DNA from: Tautonia rosea
GTDB lineage: Bacteria; Planctomycetota; Planctomycetia; Isosphaerales; Isosphaeraceae
DNA: 64,000 bases
Assembly (NCBI RefSeq): GCF_012958305.1
Contig: NZ_JABBYO010000004.1
Location: 62,001-126,000 of the forward strand
Reading direction: 5' to 3'
The position numbers were made by a program, and so were the translations under genes. The notes under the pieces were generated by a model. The model was given only the letters and a program-made list of their open reading frames with translations, had not been told where the DNA came from and did no database searches. This document shows positions 25,956 to 33,346 of this stretch, piece after piece; position 1 is the first letter of the stretch, and every line of letters starts with the position of its first letter.

Positions 25956-26801
25956 ATGGAGTGTCTGGGACCACAGTGCGCAAGCATGTTACTGGAGTGG
26001 CTCCGCGCACGAGCCGAAGCGACGTCGGAGGAAGGCGGTTCGTCGTCGGAGAATGCGTCGGCCGGAGGTGCGTCGAAGCCGGTGCAAGGCGTGCTGTGGT
26101 CGAGTTTGCCGTACGATGACGACGCGCCTGCGATCCGCTCGGAGGCGGAGCTGGAAGGGGCGTTCGAGCACCTGGAGTACGCCGTCTTCCGCCGCTTCGA
26201 GAATCAACTGACGCGGGCCGAACGAGCACGGCTGGACAACACGATCCGCAATGTCCTGTTCAAGATTGAGCGGTATGCGGCTCGACTGTCGGGCGAGGTG
26301 GGCTCGGTGGTGGAGCGTCGCCGCCGGGTGATCGAGGAGATGGTGGTCGAGGCTCGGGAGAAGGCCGAGCGGTTGCGGTTGCAGGCGCGTCGGGCCGACC
26401 TGAAGCTGGCTCAACTGGCGAATCTTTCGCCCGAAGGGTTCGAGGAGTTCGTGGCCGAGCTGTTCGAGGCGATCGGCTACACGGTCGATCGCGTGGGAGG
26501 CACGGGAGACGAAGGGGTCGATTTGCGAGTCGAGCGCAAAGGGCTTCGTGGTGTCGTACAGTGCAAATATCATAAAAAAGGTGTGGTCGGCTCTCCTGAG
26601 CTTCAGAAGTTTCTGGGGACGATCCACCACACGTCCAGTCATAAAGGGTTTTTCGTGACCACGAGGACGTTCTCGCTCGCCGCGGAACGGTTTGCCGGCG
26701 ACCATCCGATTGAACTGGTGGACGGGCCGAGGCTCGTTGAGCTGGTGCGCGAGGCGATGGGTCCGGGAGCCGTCAAGGAGCCCGAGCCGGTCTGGTTCTG
26801 A
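25956..26801 (+). CDS. Mrr-type restriction endonuclease-like protein
   Basis: A 281-residue protein. The C-terminal domain (about residues 150-275) is a PD-(D/E)xK nuclease of the Mrr_cat family: LSPEGFEEFVAELFEAIGY carries the first Glu, GDEGVDLRVE the catalytic Asp, and VVQCKYHKKG the Q-x-K. The final GFFVTTRTFS and LVDGPRLVELV segments also fit. A helical stretch with charged residues (about 55-140) could be coiled coil. The ATG at 25956 has AGGAG upstream; a GTG at 25893 in frame would add a further Cys-Gly-His. Mrr-like enzymes cut modified or foreign DNA, and no methylase is nearby. It is a single gene. Confidence 0.85.
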   Translation: MECLGPQCASMLLEWLRARAEATSEEGGSSSENASAGGASKPVQGVLWSSLPYDDDAPAIRSEAELEGAFEHLEYAVFRRFENQLTRAERARLDNTIRNVLFKIERYAARLSGEVGSVVERRRRVIEEMVVEAREKAERLRLQARRADLKLAQLANLSPEGFEEFVAELFEAIGYTVDRVGGTGDEGVDLRVERKGLRGVVQCKYHKKGVVGSPELQKFLGTIHHTSSHKGFFVTTRTFSLAAERFAGDHPIELVDGPRLVELVREAMGPGAVKEPEPVWF

Positions 26802-27134
26802 GGCACGATCGTCGATCGGGAGGGTCTCGAAAAATTTTCTGGTTGAGTGTCCCGTGGCGGTCTTGACGACGTAGCATACAATGTCGCCTGTACGGACTCG
26901 CGAGCCGAGTTCGTGTTCTCCCCCCTGGTCGGCCGCCTTGAGGCACCCGCCGCAGGCACGACCGGGTCGAACCGAAACCCAAGCAATGGCCCGATCGATC
27001 GCGAACAGAACTGTGACGGCCTGAAGCGTTGGATGTTCATCTGAGTTTATTTTGCCGGTCGCATTGACGGTCGGCACATGCATTGCACCGTTCGGCATCT
27101 CGCACACGACCGAATCGAACGGTTCTCAAGAGTC

Positions 27135-27163
27135 TTGACTGGTGACTGCCTCGCGGCTATTCG
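27135..27163 (+). promoter_or_regulatory. Possible sigma-70 type promoter
   Basis: TTGACT at 27135-27140 and TATTCG at 27158-27163 are separated by 17 bases, the optimal spacing. The -10 box is weak. A transcript would start near 27170 and have a leader of about 60 bases before the small gene at 27233. This is inference from spacing only. Confidence 0.35.
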
Positions 27164-27181
27164 TGTCAGAGGAAACGTCTG

Positions 27182-27200
27182 GGCACAGGGAGTCTGTGCC
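27182..27200 (+). promoter_or_regulatory. Leader hairpin before the small gene at 27233
   Basis: GGCACAG (27182-27188) pairs perfectly with CTGTGCC (27194-27200) across a five-base loop. The hairpin ends about 20 bases before the AAGGAGGG ribosome site. It has no T tract, so it is a leader structure rather than a terminator. Function unknown. Confidence 0.4.
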
Positions 27201-27232
27201 ACCGCGAAGGTCCCAGCCAAGGAGGGTTTTTG

Positions 27233-27475
27233 ATGTCCTGCCCGAGCCAAACGTCCGCCCCTGCGACCGAGTTGAACCTGCCTGCGGAGTTCGAGGACCT
27301 GAGCGGCCTGATCGAGGCCGATCTCAAGGCGGTCGCCACCATGCTCACCCGACGCGCCCACGAGCGTCTCTTGCTGACCCGCCGCGAGTATCGCGACCTG
27401 CACCGCGAACTGCTCAGCCGCCTCTCCGAAGCTGTCAACGAGACGATGGCCCCGCTGACCGCCGAGTGCCGCTGA
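27233..27475 (+). CDS. Small helical protein upstream of the CoaC-like gene (80 aa)
   Basis: An 80-residue, highly charged, mostly helical protein with the strongest ribosome site in the window (AAGGAGGG seven bases before the ATG). A short variable N-terminus is followed by two predicted helices (about residues 18-45 and 46-75). I do not recognise the family. It lies 82 bp before a phosphopantothenoylcysteine decarboxylase gene. In many bacteria that place is taken by rpoZ (RNA polymerase omega), but the typical omega motif is not evident, so this is only a positional hint. Confidence 0.72.
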   Translation: MSCPSQTSAPATELNLPAEFEDLSGLIEADLKAVATMLTRRAHERLLLTRREYRDLHRELLSRLSEAVNETMAPLTAECR

Positions 27476-27557
27476 GCACCTGGGTCGTCAGTGCGGATCA
27501 GGATGATCGCGCCGAATGGGTGGCTTTGGGGTGTTCGGACAGGGAGGGTAAACCCCA

Positions 27558-28247
27558 ATGGCGCGGATCATCCTTGGCGTGACCGGCTCGGTCGCGGCGA
27601 TTCGATCGCCGATGCTCCGGGCCGCCCTGAGGGCCGAGGGTCATGCGGTCCGGGTGGTTGCCACGGAACCGGCCTTGAAGTTTTTCGACCCGGCCGAGCT
27701 GGGTCCACCCGACCCGGATGACGCCTTGAGGATGGGCGGCCCGCTCTATCGCGATGCGGATGAGTGGGCCTTCGATCGCTGGAGGCGAGACGATCCGGTG
27801 CTGCACATCGAGTTGCGGCGCTGGGCCGAATTGCTGGTGGTGGCGCCGCTGGATGCCAATACGCTGGGCAAGTTTGCTCTGGGATTGAGCGATTCGTGCC
27901 TGAGTTGCCTGTTCCGGGCCTGGGATTTTGCCCGCCCGGTGGTGCTCGCCCCAGCGATGAATACCTTGATGTGGGAAAGCCCCGTCACCCGCCGTCATCT
28001 GCGGCTCTTGCTGGAAGACTGGGGGGACGGCGGCCCCGATCGGGCCTGGACGCTCGACGAGGCTCAGGCGATTTTCGAGGAGCACGCGCCGGGGCTCCGG
28101 CTCGTCGGGCCGATCGTCAAACGCCTGGCCTGTGGCGACCAGGGACGCGGCGGCATGGCCGAGGTGTCTGAGGTCGTCGCCGCGGTTCGGATGGCGCTGG
28201 TTCGTAACGAACGTGCTGCCGATCCTGGGGTGCCTTTGCCCGATTGA
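27558..28247 (+). CDS. coaC: Phosphopantothenoylcysteine decarboxylase, HAL3/eukaryote-like
   Basis: A 229-residue flavoprotein of the HFCD family, which decarboxylates phosphopantothenoylcysteine in coenzyme A synthesis using FMN. The key motifs are unusually close to plant HAL3/PPCDC: HIELRRWAELLVVAPLDANT holds the catalytic His, APAMNTLMWESP is the PxMNxxMW substrate clamp, and LACGDQGRGGMAE holds the flexible-flap Cys. The bacterial CoaBC fusion would have a second synthetase (CoaB) domain, but this protein stops after the decarboxylase. A separate CoaB should then be elsewhere in the genome. GGGAGGG precedes the ATG. Confidence 0.88.
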   Translation: MARIILGVTGSVAAIRSPMLRAALRAEGHAVRVVATEPALKFFDPAELGPPDPDDALRMGGPLYRDADEWAFDRWRRDDPVLHIELRRWAELLVVAPLDANTLGKFALGLSDSCLSCLFRAWDFARPVVLAPAMNTLMWESPVTRRHLRLLLEDWGDGGPDRAWTLDEAQAIFEEHAPGLRLVGPIVKRLACGDQGRGGMAEVSEVVAAVRMALVRNERAADPGVPLPD

Positions 28248-28382
28248 GTGAAGGCTGCCCGCCGATTCGTCGATCAAGCCCCTCTGTCGGGGGTGCGATG
28301 GGCCGGGAGATTCGAGGATCGGATCGAACCCCATCGAACGGCGAGCACGGACGGCTCCTTGAAGGGAAGGGCGAGGTTCACC

Positions 28383-29471
28383 ATGCGAGGCTGGCGAGGC
28401 CCGATTGCGGCACTCCTGCTGTTGCTGATGGGCTCGGCACCGGCTGAGGGACAGTATTTCAACCTCACGAACCTCAAGTGGCTCAACCACCGGCTTGCCG
28501 GCCACGTCGACGATTACACCCAGAACCACGGCGAAGACCGGCGCATTTTTTCTCCGATTCTCGGCCGGTCGCGCGACCTGTACGTCTACACGCCTCCTGG
28601 TTACGACCCGAGGCGGCAGTATCCGGTGATCCTCTGGCTGCACATGGGGTATGTGGATGAACACGTGTTCGTCGGCACCCCGGCCCTGCGGCGGCTTGAC
28701 CGGATGATTCAGCGCGGGGAGATGCCGCCGGTGGTGATTGCCGCCCCCGACGCCACGGCCGACGGTGAGAACCGGACCACGGCGGTTCACTCATTGTTCG
28801 TGAACAGCCGCGTGGGACGCTTCGAGGACCACCTGGTCCACGAGGTCCTCCCGTTTGTGATGGCGCACTATTCGATCCGACCGGAACGGGAAGCGCACGG
28901 GATTCTTGGCCTCTCAGGCGGTGGGTTCGGCGGGATGAGCATTGCGATTCGACGCCGCGACCTGTTCGGCGCGGTGGCCACGCTGGCCTCGCCGATCAAT
29001 GTGCGGTACGACGACATCCGGCCAAGCGGACCGCGCTCGAACTTCAACCCCGAGACGTACCGCTGGAAGGAATCTTACGACCCGGATGAGGTCTACGGCG
29101 TCTTCTCGTTCGGGTTGCGGCGCACGCGAGCGTCGAAGTATATCGGGCCGCTGTTCGGCGACGGCCCGGAGGTGAATGATTACCTCCGCGCGTTGAATCC
29201 GGCTGATCTCCTGTTCACGAGCGGCCTTCAGCCGGGCAAGTTGGCGATCTTCTGCCACTTCGGCGGCCGGGACAACTGGAACTTCGACGCTCACGCCATG
29301 TCGTTCGCCTGGCTGGCGGCCTCGCAAGGCGTGCATGTCGAGCTGGTGACCGACCCCCTGGCGGCGCACAACATTCAATACTTTCGCGAGAACCAGGAAG
29401 ACGCCTACCGATTCCTCGGCCAGTATCTCTTACCTCCCACCGGCCCCTGGATGCTGGCTCCGGGGCCGTGA
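28383..29471 (+). CDS. Secreted esterase (alpha/beta hydrolase, esterase D/Fes-like)
   Basis: A 362-residue protein with a signal peptide (residues 1-24, ending ...PAEGQ). The mature part is a D-type esterase fold: SPILGRSRDLYVYTPPGY, YPVILWLHMG, the nucleophile elbow GLSGGGFGG (Ser at about 180), and candidate catalytic Asp and His in the GGRDNWNF and DPLAAHN segments. Related proteins hydrolyse acetyl, feruloyl or enterobactin esters; the substrate is unknown here. The frame is open from a GTG at 28248, but the ATG at 28383 starts the signal peptide. The 3' end carries a 25-bp sequence that recurs at 30682-30706. Confidence 0.82.
   Translation: MRGWRGPIAALLLLLMGSAPAEGQYFNLTNLKWLNHRLAGHVDDYTQNHGEDRRIFSPILGRSRDLYVYTPPGYDPRRQYPVILWLHMGYVDEHVFVGTPALRRLDRMIQRGEMPPVVIAAPDATADGENRTTAVHSLFVNSRVGRFEDHLVHEVLPFVMAHYSIRPEREAHGILGLSGGGFGGMSIAIRRRDLFGAVATLASPINVRYDDIRPSGPRSNFNPETYRWKESYDPDEVYGVFSFGLRRTRASKYIGPLFGDGPEVNDYLRALNPADLLFTSGLQPGKLAIFCHFGGRDNWNFDAHAMSFAWLAASQGVHVELVTDPLAAHNIQYFRENQEDAYRFLGQYLLPPTGPWMLAPGP
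29442..29466. repeat. 25-bp direct repeat, copy 1 (inside the esterase 3' end)
   Basis: The sequence 29442-29466 is identical to 30682-30706. Here it codes for the last residues of the esterase. In both places a stop codon of a Wzz-like gene on the minus strand follows within 25-30 bp, so the repeat marks the edge of a duplicated segment. Confidence 0.8.
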
Positions 29472-29491
29472 GGGGTGGTTGACGGGCGAGT

Positions 29492-30454
29492 TTAGGGTTG
29501 GGCTGTGTAGATCACAGTAGGGACGGGACCTCTCGCCGACTGTTCGATCCGAAGACTTTCGATTTCGGTACCGACCTTATCCCTGGCTTCCATTATCTTC
29601 TGACGCTCGCCTTCGAGTGCTTCGGCGGTTTTGGACTTGGTGAGTTGGTCGACCAGGTGATCCCGCTCCAAAGCAAGCATGGCCTCCTGGCGATCGTGGA
29701 GCTTCGCCTCGGTTTCCAGGCTGGAGCGTGCCGGGTCTGACTGTTCCGCATCCTCCAGGCGGGTCTCGATGGCGATGCGGTCAAGTCGGACCTGACGAAG
29801 CCGTCGGAGACAGTCGAGGAGTTCCGCCTCGAGGACGAGCCGGTCGACCTCGTGCCCGCCGGGTGCGAGGACGAGGCGAGGCAGCTGTGCGATCGATTGA
29901 TTCTTCCTATCAAATCGTGTGTTGTACTCGGCGAGGATGCGCTGGAGTGACTGGAGACGCTTTTCTCGTTCTTTGCGCTGTTGTTCAGGGAGTGTCTGGC
30001 AAGCGTAACGGACCACGGTATTGACGACGATCGCACCCTGTGATGGTGGGAGACCGCGTGAGGAAATCGTGATGATCGAGGCATCCCGGTCGATCTGAAA
30101 GTTGAGGTCTTCGGCCAGGGTTGAGACCACGTCCTCCGATTCCTCGACGAAGGGGAGCATGGTAACCTCGGGGTCCTTGGCGATCTCGAGGAGAGCTACC
30201 CGACCCTGCAATCGGGCTACGAGGTTGGTCAGCTCCAACTGGGCGGTCGCCTTACGATCTTCCCCGTCTCTGATGACAATCGGGCCGGGTTTCGGCATCT
30301 GGATCGCAGCCGTAGGCCGATCGTCCTGCCCGGAACCTCCGTTCGGAGCGGCGAACGCCGCCCCAAGGTTCAGGACCATCACAGCAGCGAGCATCAAGGA
30401 AATTATCGACGCTCGAGACACCAGGAACTTCGAGAGTTGAGCGTTCGGCCTCAT
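29492..30454 (-). CDS. Wzz-like exported coiled-coil protein, copy B
   Basis: A 320-residue protein with a cleavable signal peptide (about residues 1-36) and no further membrane helix, so probably periplasmic. Residues 75-155 form a mixed alpha/beta region. Residues 160-310 are mostly coiled coil, with an LLDCLRRLRQVRLDRIAIE segment that matches CLEHLRRVQLDRAAL in the copy at 30736-31680. This plan recalls Wzz/BexC-type chain-length proteins and their periplasmic coiled coils, though the usual second membrane helix is absent. GGAGG stands eight bases before the ATG at 30454. Regulation of surface polysaccharide is possible but unproved. Confidence 0.75.
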   Translation of the reverse strand: MRPNAQLSKFLVSRASIISLMLAAVMVLNLGAAFAAPNGGSGQDDRPTAAIQMPKPGPIVIRDGEDRKATAQLELTNLVARLQGRVALLEIAKDPEVTMLPFVEESEDVVSTLAEDLNFQIDRDASIITISSRGLPPSQGAIVVNTVVRYACQTLPEQQRKEREKRLQSLQRILAEYNTRFDRKNQSIAQLPRLVLAPGGHEVDRLVLEAELLDCLRRLRQVRLDRIAIETRLEDAEQSDPARSSLETEAKLHDRQEAMLALERDHLVDQLTKSKTAEALEGERQKIMEARDKVGTEIESLRIEQSARGPVPTVIYTAQP

Positions 30455-30735
30455 CAATCACCTCCGTTATCGAGCATCAACACGCACAGACAAAGCAATC
30501 TTTCTGCGCTCAACGAAGCCGAGAGAGGGGGCGGCTTCATCAGACCTGAGTGAGCCTCCGTGGACCGTCGACACGAGAACAGTCGGGTGTTCAAGTGTGA
30601 TCATGGCGAGGTGGAAATCCAAGCATCTCGGTCGGCCGCGTGGCGTCAGAGCGACGGTGGCGAACCCATTGATTGTGCGCAGGCCCCTGGATGCTGGCTC
30701 CGGGGCAGTAAGGGGCGGTGTTTGGCAAGTTGGGC
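30455..30735. other. Spacer between the Wzz-like genes, with duplicated remnant
   Basis: A 281-bp gap. It holds no gene. Near its left end is the leader of the copy B gene; near its right end (30682-30706) is the second copy of the 25-bp esterase tail, followed by an in-frame stop codon (TAA, 30709-30711). The right end lies next to the stop codon of copy A. Confidence 0.7.
30682..30706. repeat. 25-bp direct repeat, copy 2 (esterase tail remnant)
   Basis: Identical to 29442-29466, which codes for the esterase C-terminus. Here it is followed by Gln and a TAA stop, then 24 bp to the stop codon of the Wzz-like copy A gene. No further esterase similarity is visible upstream, so only the tail survived. 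Confidence 0.8.
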
Positions 30736-31680
30736 TTATTGAGCTTTCGAGACGACAATCCATCGAGAACCGGATGAATTCGAAAGGAAATTTGCTCGCA
30801 TCAACGATTTCTGGATCTGAGTTCGAAATTCGAGCAGGTTGTCGATGGAGTGTTGTTGCAGCAGACGTTCGGGTTCGGAGGCTTTGGCACGGGCGATCGC
30901 GGCAGCCAGGCGGTCACGCTCGGCGAGGAGCTTGGCCATTTGACGGTCGAGCGGTGCCAGGGCGTCTTCCTCGGCATTGGGCGGGAGCGCGGCCCGATCG
31001 AGCTGGACGCGTCGCAAGTGTTCGAGACAGGTGCGGAACTCCGCCTCAATCTCGGGCCTGCTCAAGGTGGGGCCGTCCGGTTCGAGGGGGATCTGATCCA
31101 GTTCGGCGAGACGCTCGAGGTGTTCCTGAAGCTGTGATTCCAGGTTTGCATTGCTTCTTTCGAGTTCGTTGATCGTGCTTGTCGTTCTGGCGTTTGCAAG
31201 CTCATCCTGCAGCTCGATAAATGCCTCGGCGAGTTTGTTAACGATGGCCACGCTCTCGGCCCGTGGGAATCCGGGGGCGGAAATTTCGATGAGCAAGGCA
31301 TTCTCGTTGGGTCGGCGAACTTCGATATGATTGCGGAGCAACTGCTCGGGATTCTTGGCGTTTCTGATGCGTGTGATGGACACGATTTCGCTAGAGAGAA
31401 GGACTTGTGACACCGTTCGTGCACTGGTGATGAGCTGGACCGTGTTCTGGAAATTGCGTTGGGTCGATTCCCAGTCGGGGGGAGATTCCTCGAACGGATC
31501 ACTTTTTTCTGTGTAGAGAAGGACCGCAGTAGGGGGGGCTGGACTGTTGAAGGAGGAAAGGATGGCCCGTGCCGAGGAGAGGTATGGATCTGGATAGATC
31601 ACGACCTTCACGGTGAATACCAGGAAGAGGCCAACGATTAGAGAGATCACAAAGGGTCGTATTCGAATTCGCTGACTCAT
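30736..31680 (-). CDS. Wzz-like membrane-anchored coiled-coil protein, copy A
   Basis: A 314-residue protein with an N-terminal membrane helix (about residues 8-28) after a basic lead, and an exported remainder. Residues 70-165 have the alpha/beta pattern of the Wzz periplasmic domain (ILSS, NALLIEISAPGFPRAESVAIVNKLAEAFI). Residues 165-290 are a long coiled coil. Wzz proteins set O-antigen or capsule chain length and have a second membrane helix near the C-terminus; here I see none, so it is Wzz-like only. The start is the ATG at 31680 (GAGGTG upstream). Copy B lies 281 bp downstream on the same strand. Confidence 0.76.
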   Translation of the reverse strand: MSQRIRIRPFVISLIVGLFLVFTVKVVIYPDPYLSSARAILSSFNSPAPPTAVLLYTEKSDPFEESPPDWESTQRNFQNTVQLITSARTVSQVLLSSEIVSITRIRNAKNPEQLLRNHIEVRRPNENALLIEISAPGFPRAESVAIVNKLAEAFIELQDELANARTTSTINELERSNANLESQLQEHLERLAELDQIPLEPDGPTLSRPEIEAEFRTCLEHLRRVQLDRAALPPNAEEDALAPLDRQMAKLLAERDRLAAAIARAKASEPERLLQQHSIDNLLEFRTQIQKSLMRANFLSNSSGSRWIVVSKAQ

Positions 31681-31814
31681 TGACACCTCTACACAATGAA
31701 CGTGTTCCAGAGCCGGAGCCACCATTCAGACTGTCGGCTCAAGAGGAGGAACTCAAGCGATTGATTGTGCACGTGAGGAATGGAAAGTGCAAGCACTCGG
31801 GATTCCATGAGGTG

Positions 31815-32174
31815 TCAAGGCGACGGCGTCGTCGTGGAGAGGGATCGGCCGGTCAGGATGATGCCCGCCAGGCAGGGAAGGATGCCGAGGCCCGCGGCGA
31901 TGGTGCCGGGATCGAGGTGGCCGGCGAGCATGCGGGCGGTGACGGCGGAGAGGAAGACGCCGAGCATCGCGCCGAAGCCGGAAAGGAGCGCGAGGGAAGC
32001 GGGGCGATCGTTTGGCCAGAACGCGCCGAGCAGGAGCCAGGCGGAGAGGATCAGGTCGGCGATCAGGAACGGGTGGACGAAGCGGCCGGCCGCGGCGTTG
32101 CCGGCCTGCCAGGCGAGGACGACGAGGGCAAGGACGGCGGCGGTGAGTCGGGCGAGCGTGAGGGGCTTGGGCAT
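31815..32174 (-). CDS. Small integral membrane protein (119 aa)
   Basis: A 119-residue, very hydrophobic protein with four predicted membrane helices (about residues 8-25, 36-52, 58-80 and 88-108). I do not recognise a specific family. It lies nine bases downstream of the SUI1-type factor gene on the same strand, so the two are probably co-transcribed. Confidence 0.7.
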   Translation of the reverse strand: MPKPLTLARLTAAVLALVVLAWQAGNAAAGRFVHPFLIADLILSAWLLLGAFWPNDRPASLALLSGFGAMLGVFLSAVTARMLAGHLDPGTIAAGLGILPCLAGIILTGRSLSTTTPSP

Positions 32175-32183
32175 GGGGAGGAT

Positions 32184-32543
32184 TCAGCCGCGTTTGGTCT
32201 TGTAACCGATCGAGGCGAGGAGGGACTCGACACGGTCGGGGTGGCTCCCCTGGATCTCGATCGAGCCGTCGTCCTTGACCGTGCCGCCGCCGCCGATTGC
32301 GGTCTTGAGCTGGGCGGCCAGGGCGGGCAGGTCGTTGCCAAGCGGATCAAGGCCGCGAACGGTGGTGACGGATTTCCCCTTCGGTCGCTTCTCGACCCGA
32401 ATGCGGGCGGTCTGGCGACTCGGGTCGATGCGATCCGGGGCGGGGGGCTCAGCGGGAGGGCAGGTGCATTCCGATTCCAAAGCCCCGCAGCGGTCGCAGC
32501 GCGGGGGACGGTCCCATTGCGTTCCGGCGAAGAGGCGGCCCAT
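32184..32543 (-). CDS. SUI1/YciH-type translation factor with N-terminal cysteine cluster
   Basis: A 119-residue protein. The C-terminal half (about residues 46-117) is a SUI1/eIF1 domain: RIRVEKRPKGKSVTTVRGLD, then a GGGGTVKDDGSIEIQG segment and a final LLASIGYKTKRG. This matches bacterial YciH and eIF1, which act in start-site fidelity. Residues 16-28 contain four cysteines (CDRCGALESECTC), a likely zinc knuckle at the N-terminus. I chose the ATG at 32543, with GGGAG upstream; the frame upstream of it is low-complexity. Cytoplasmic. Confidence 0.87.
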   Translation of the reverse strand: MGRLFAGTQWDRPPRCDRCGALESECTCPPAEPPAPDRIDPSRQTARIRVEKRPKGKSVTTVRGLDPLGNDLPALAAQLKTAIGGGGTVKDDGSIEIQGSHPDRVESLLASIGYKTKRG

Positions 32544-32584
32544 GAGGGAGGCTCCCGGAGGAGGAGGGAACGAGGGGAGAAATA

Positions 32585-32722
32585 AGCCACGGATGAAACA
32601 CGGATGGAAAGACAGATCACGAGTGAGAAGAGAGCAGCGAGCGCCGGAGAGGGTCAGCCAATTTGATGAACGAATGGATTTCTTCAATTGATCCGTGTTT
32701 CTTCCGTGTTTCATCCGTGGCT
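32585..32722. repeat. Long inverted repeat of 20 bp in an intergenic region
   Basis: 32585-32604 is the exact reverse complement of 32703-32722, with 98 bp between. The arm (AGCCACGGATGAAACACGGA) resembles sequences scattered through planctomycete genomes. It lies in the 256-bp gap between the SUI1 and DinB-like genes. No gene or transposase is seen inside, so it could be a small mobile repeat or a folded RNA. Confidence 0.75.
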
Positions 32723-32799
32723 CAAGGTTCTCTTCTGCTCTCCGTCTTTGATCTCTGGAGATCTGGGGCTGGATCGCCACGGGGGAGAGTGTGTGGAGA

Positions 32800-33300
32800 T
32801 CACTCGGGAACCATGCGATAGCGCGGGTAGATGGAGATGCCGAGGTTGCCTCGCTTGGCGTAGAGGAAGGCGAGGTGGTGGTCGAGGTGGCCGACGGCGC
32901 TGCGGACGAGGTCGGCGAGGGTGATGCGGCCGCGTTCGGTGTGGTTGCCGGAGCGGGCGAAGTCGGATTCGGGGAGCGATCGGAGGATGTGGGCGATCCA
33001 GCGGCGGTTGGCGACGAACATGCTGACGGCTTCCTCGACGGGGAGGGACTGGTAGTCGAGCCGGGCGCACCAGGCGTTTTCGTCGTAGGCCAAAAGCGTT
33101 GGCGAGTCCTCGGCAATGACGCGCTTGATGCGGTCGGCGGAGACGAGGTCGCTGTCGAGCAGGTGAATCGTCAGCTCGGCGAGGCTCCAGGCCCCGGGGC
33201 CGGGCCGGGCGGTCTCCTGCTCGCGGTCGAGGCTGGAGGTGGCGTAGGCGAGCAAGGGGCCACCCTTCTCATAGTGGTCGATCAGGCTGCTGAGGGTCAC
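32800..33300 (-). CDS. DinB/YfiT-like four-helix protein
   Basis: A 166-residue protein of the DinB superfamily, four-helix bundles that often bind a metal and act as thiol transferases. The N-terminal helix (LIDHYEKGGPLLAYAT) is followed by WSLAELTIHLLDSD with one His, and the C-terminal segment GHLDHHLAFLY carries the H-x-x-x-H pair. These three histidines would form the metal site. I use the GTG at 33300, which fits the domain boundary; upstream in-frame sequence reads as low complexity. The biological role is unknown; it lies in a minus-strand cluster with a hypothetical gene 46 bp upstream. Confidence 0.8.
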   Translation of the reverse strand: MTLSSLIDHYEKGGPLLAYATSSLDREQETARPGPGAWSLAELTIHLLDSDLVSADRIKRVIAEDSPTLLAYDENAWCARLDYQSLPVEEAVSMFVANRRWIAHILRSLPESDFARSGNHTERGRITLADLVRSAVGHLDHHLAFLYAKRGNLGISIYPRYRMVPE

Positions 33301-33346
33301 GATGCGGGCTCCGTCCAGGGAAATCAGGTCGGCAACGGGGCGAGGT

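Larger units (their letters stand above)
26802..27232. other. 431-bp intergenic region
   Basis: No gene recognised. The sequence is less GC-rich than its neighbours (for example 26825-26890 and 27040-27060), as expected of promoter DNA. A possible promoter at 27135-27163 and a hairpin at 27182-27200 lie close to the next gene. Confidence 0.5.

Noticed and set aside
26853-26884. TTGACG and TACAAT close together as a promoter
   Set aside because: The spacing is about eight bases, far below the usual 16-18.
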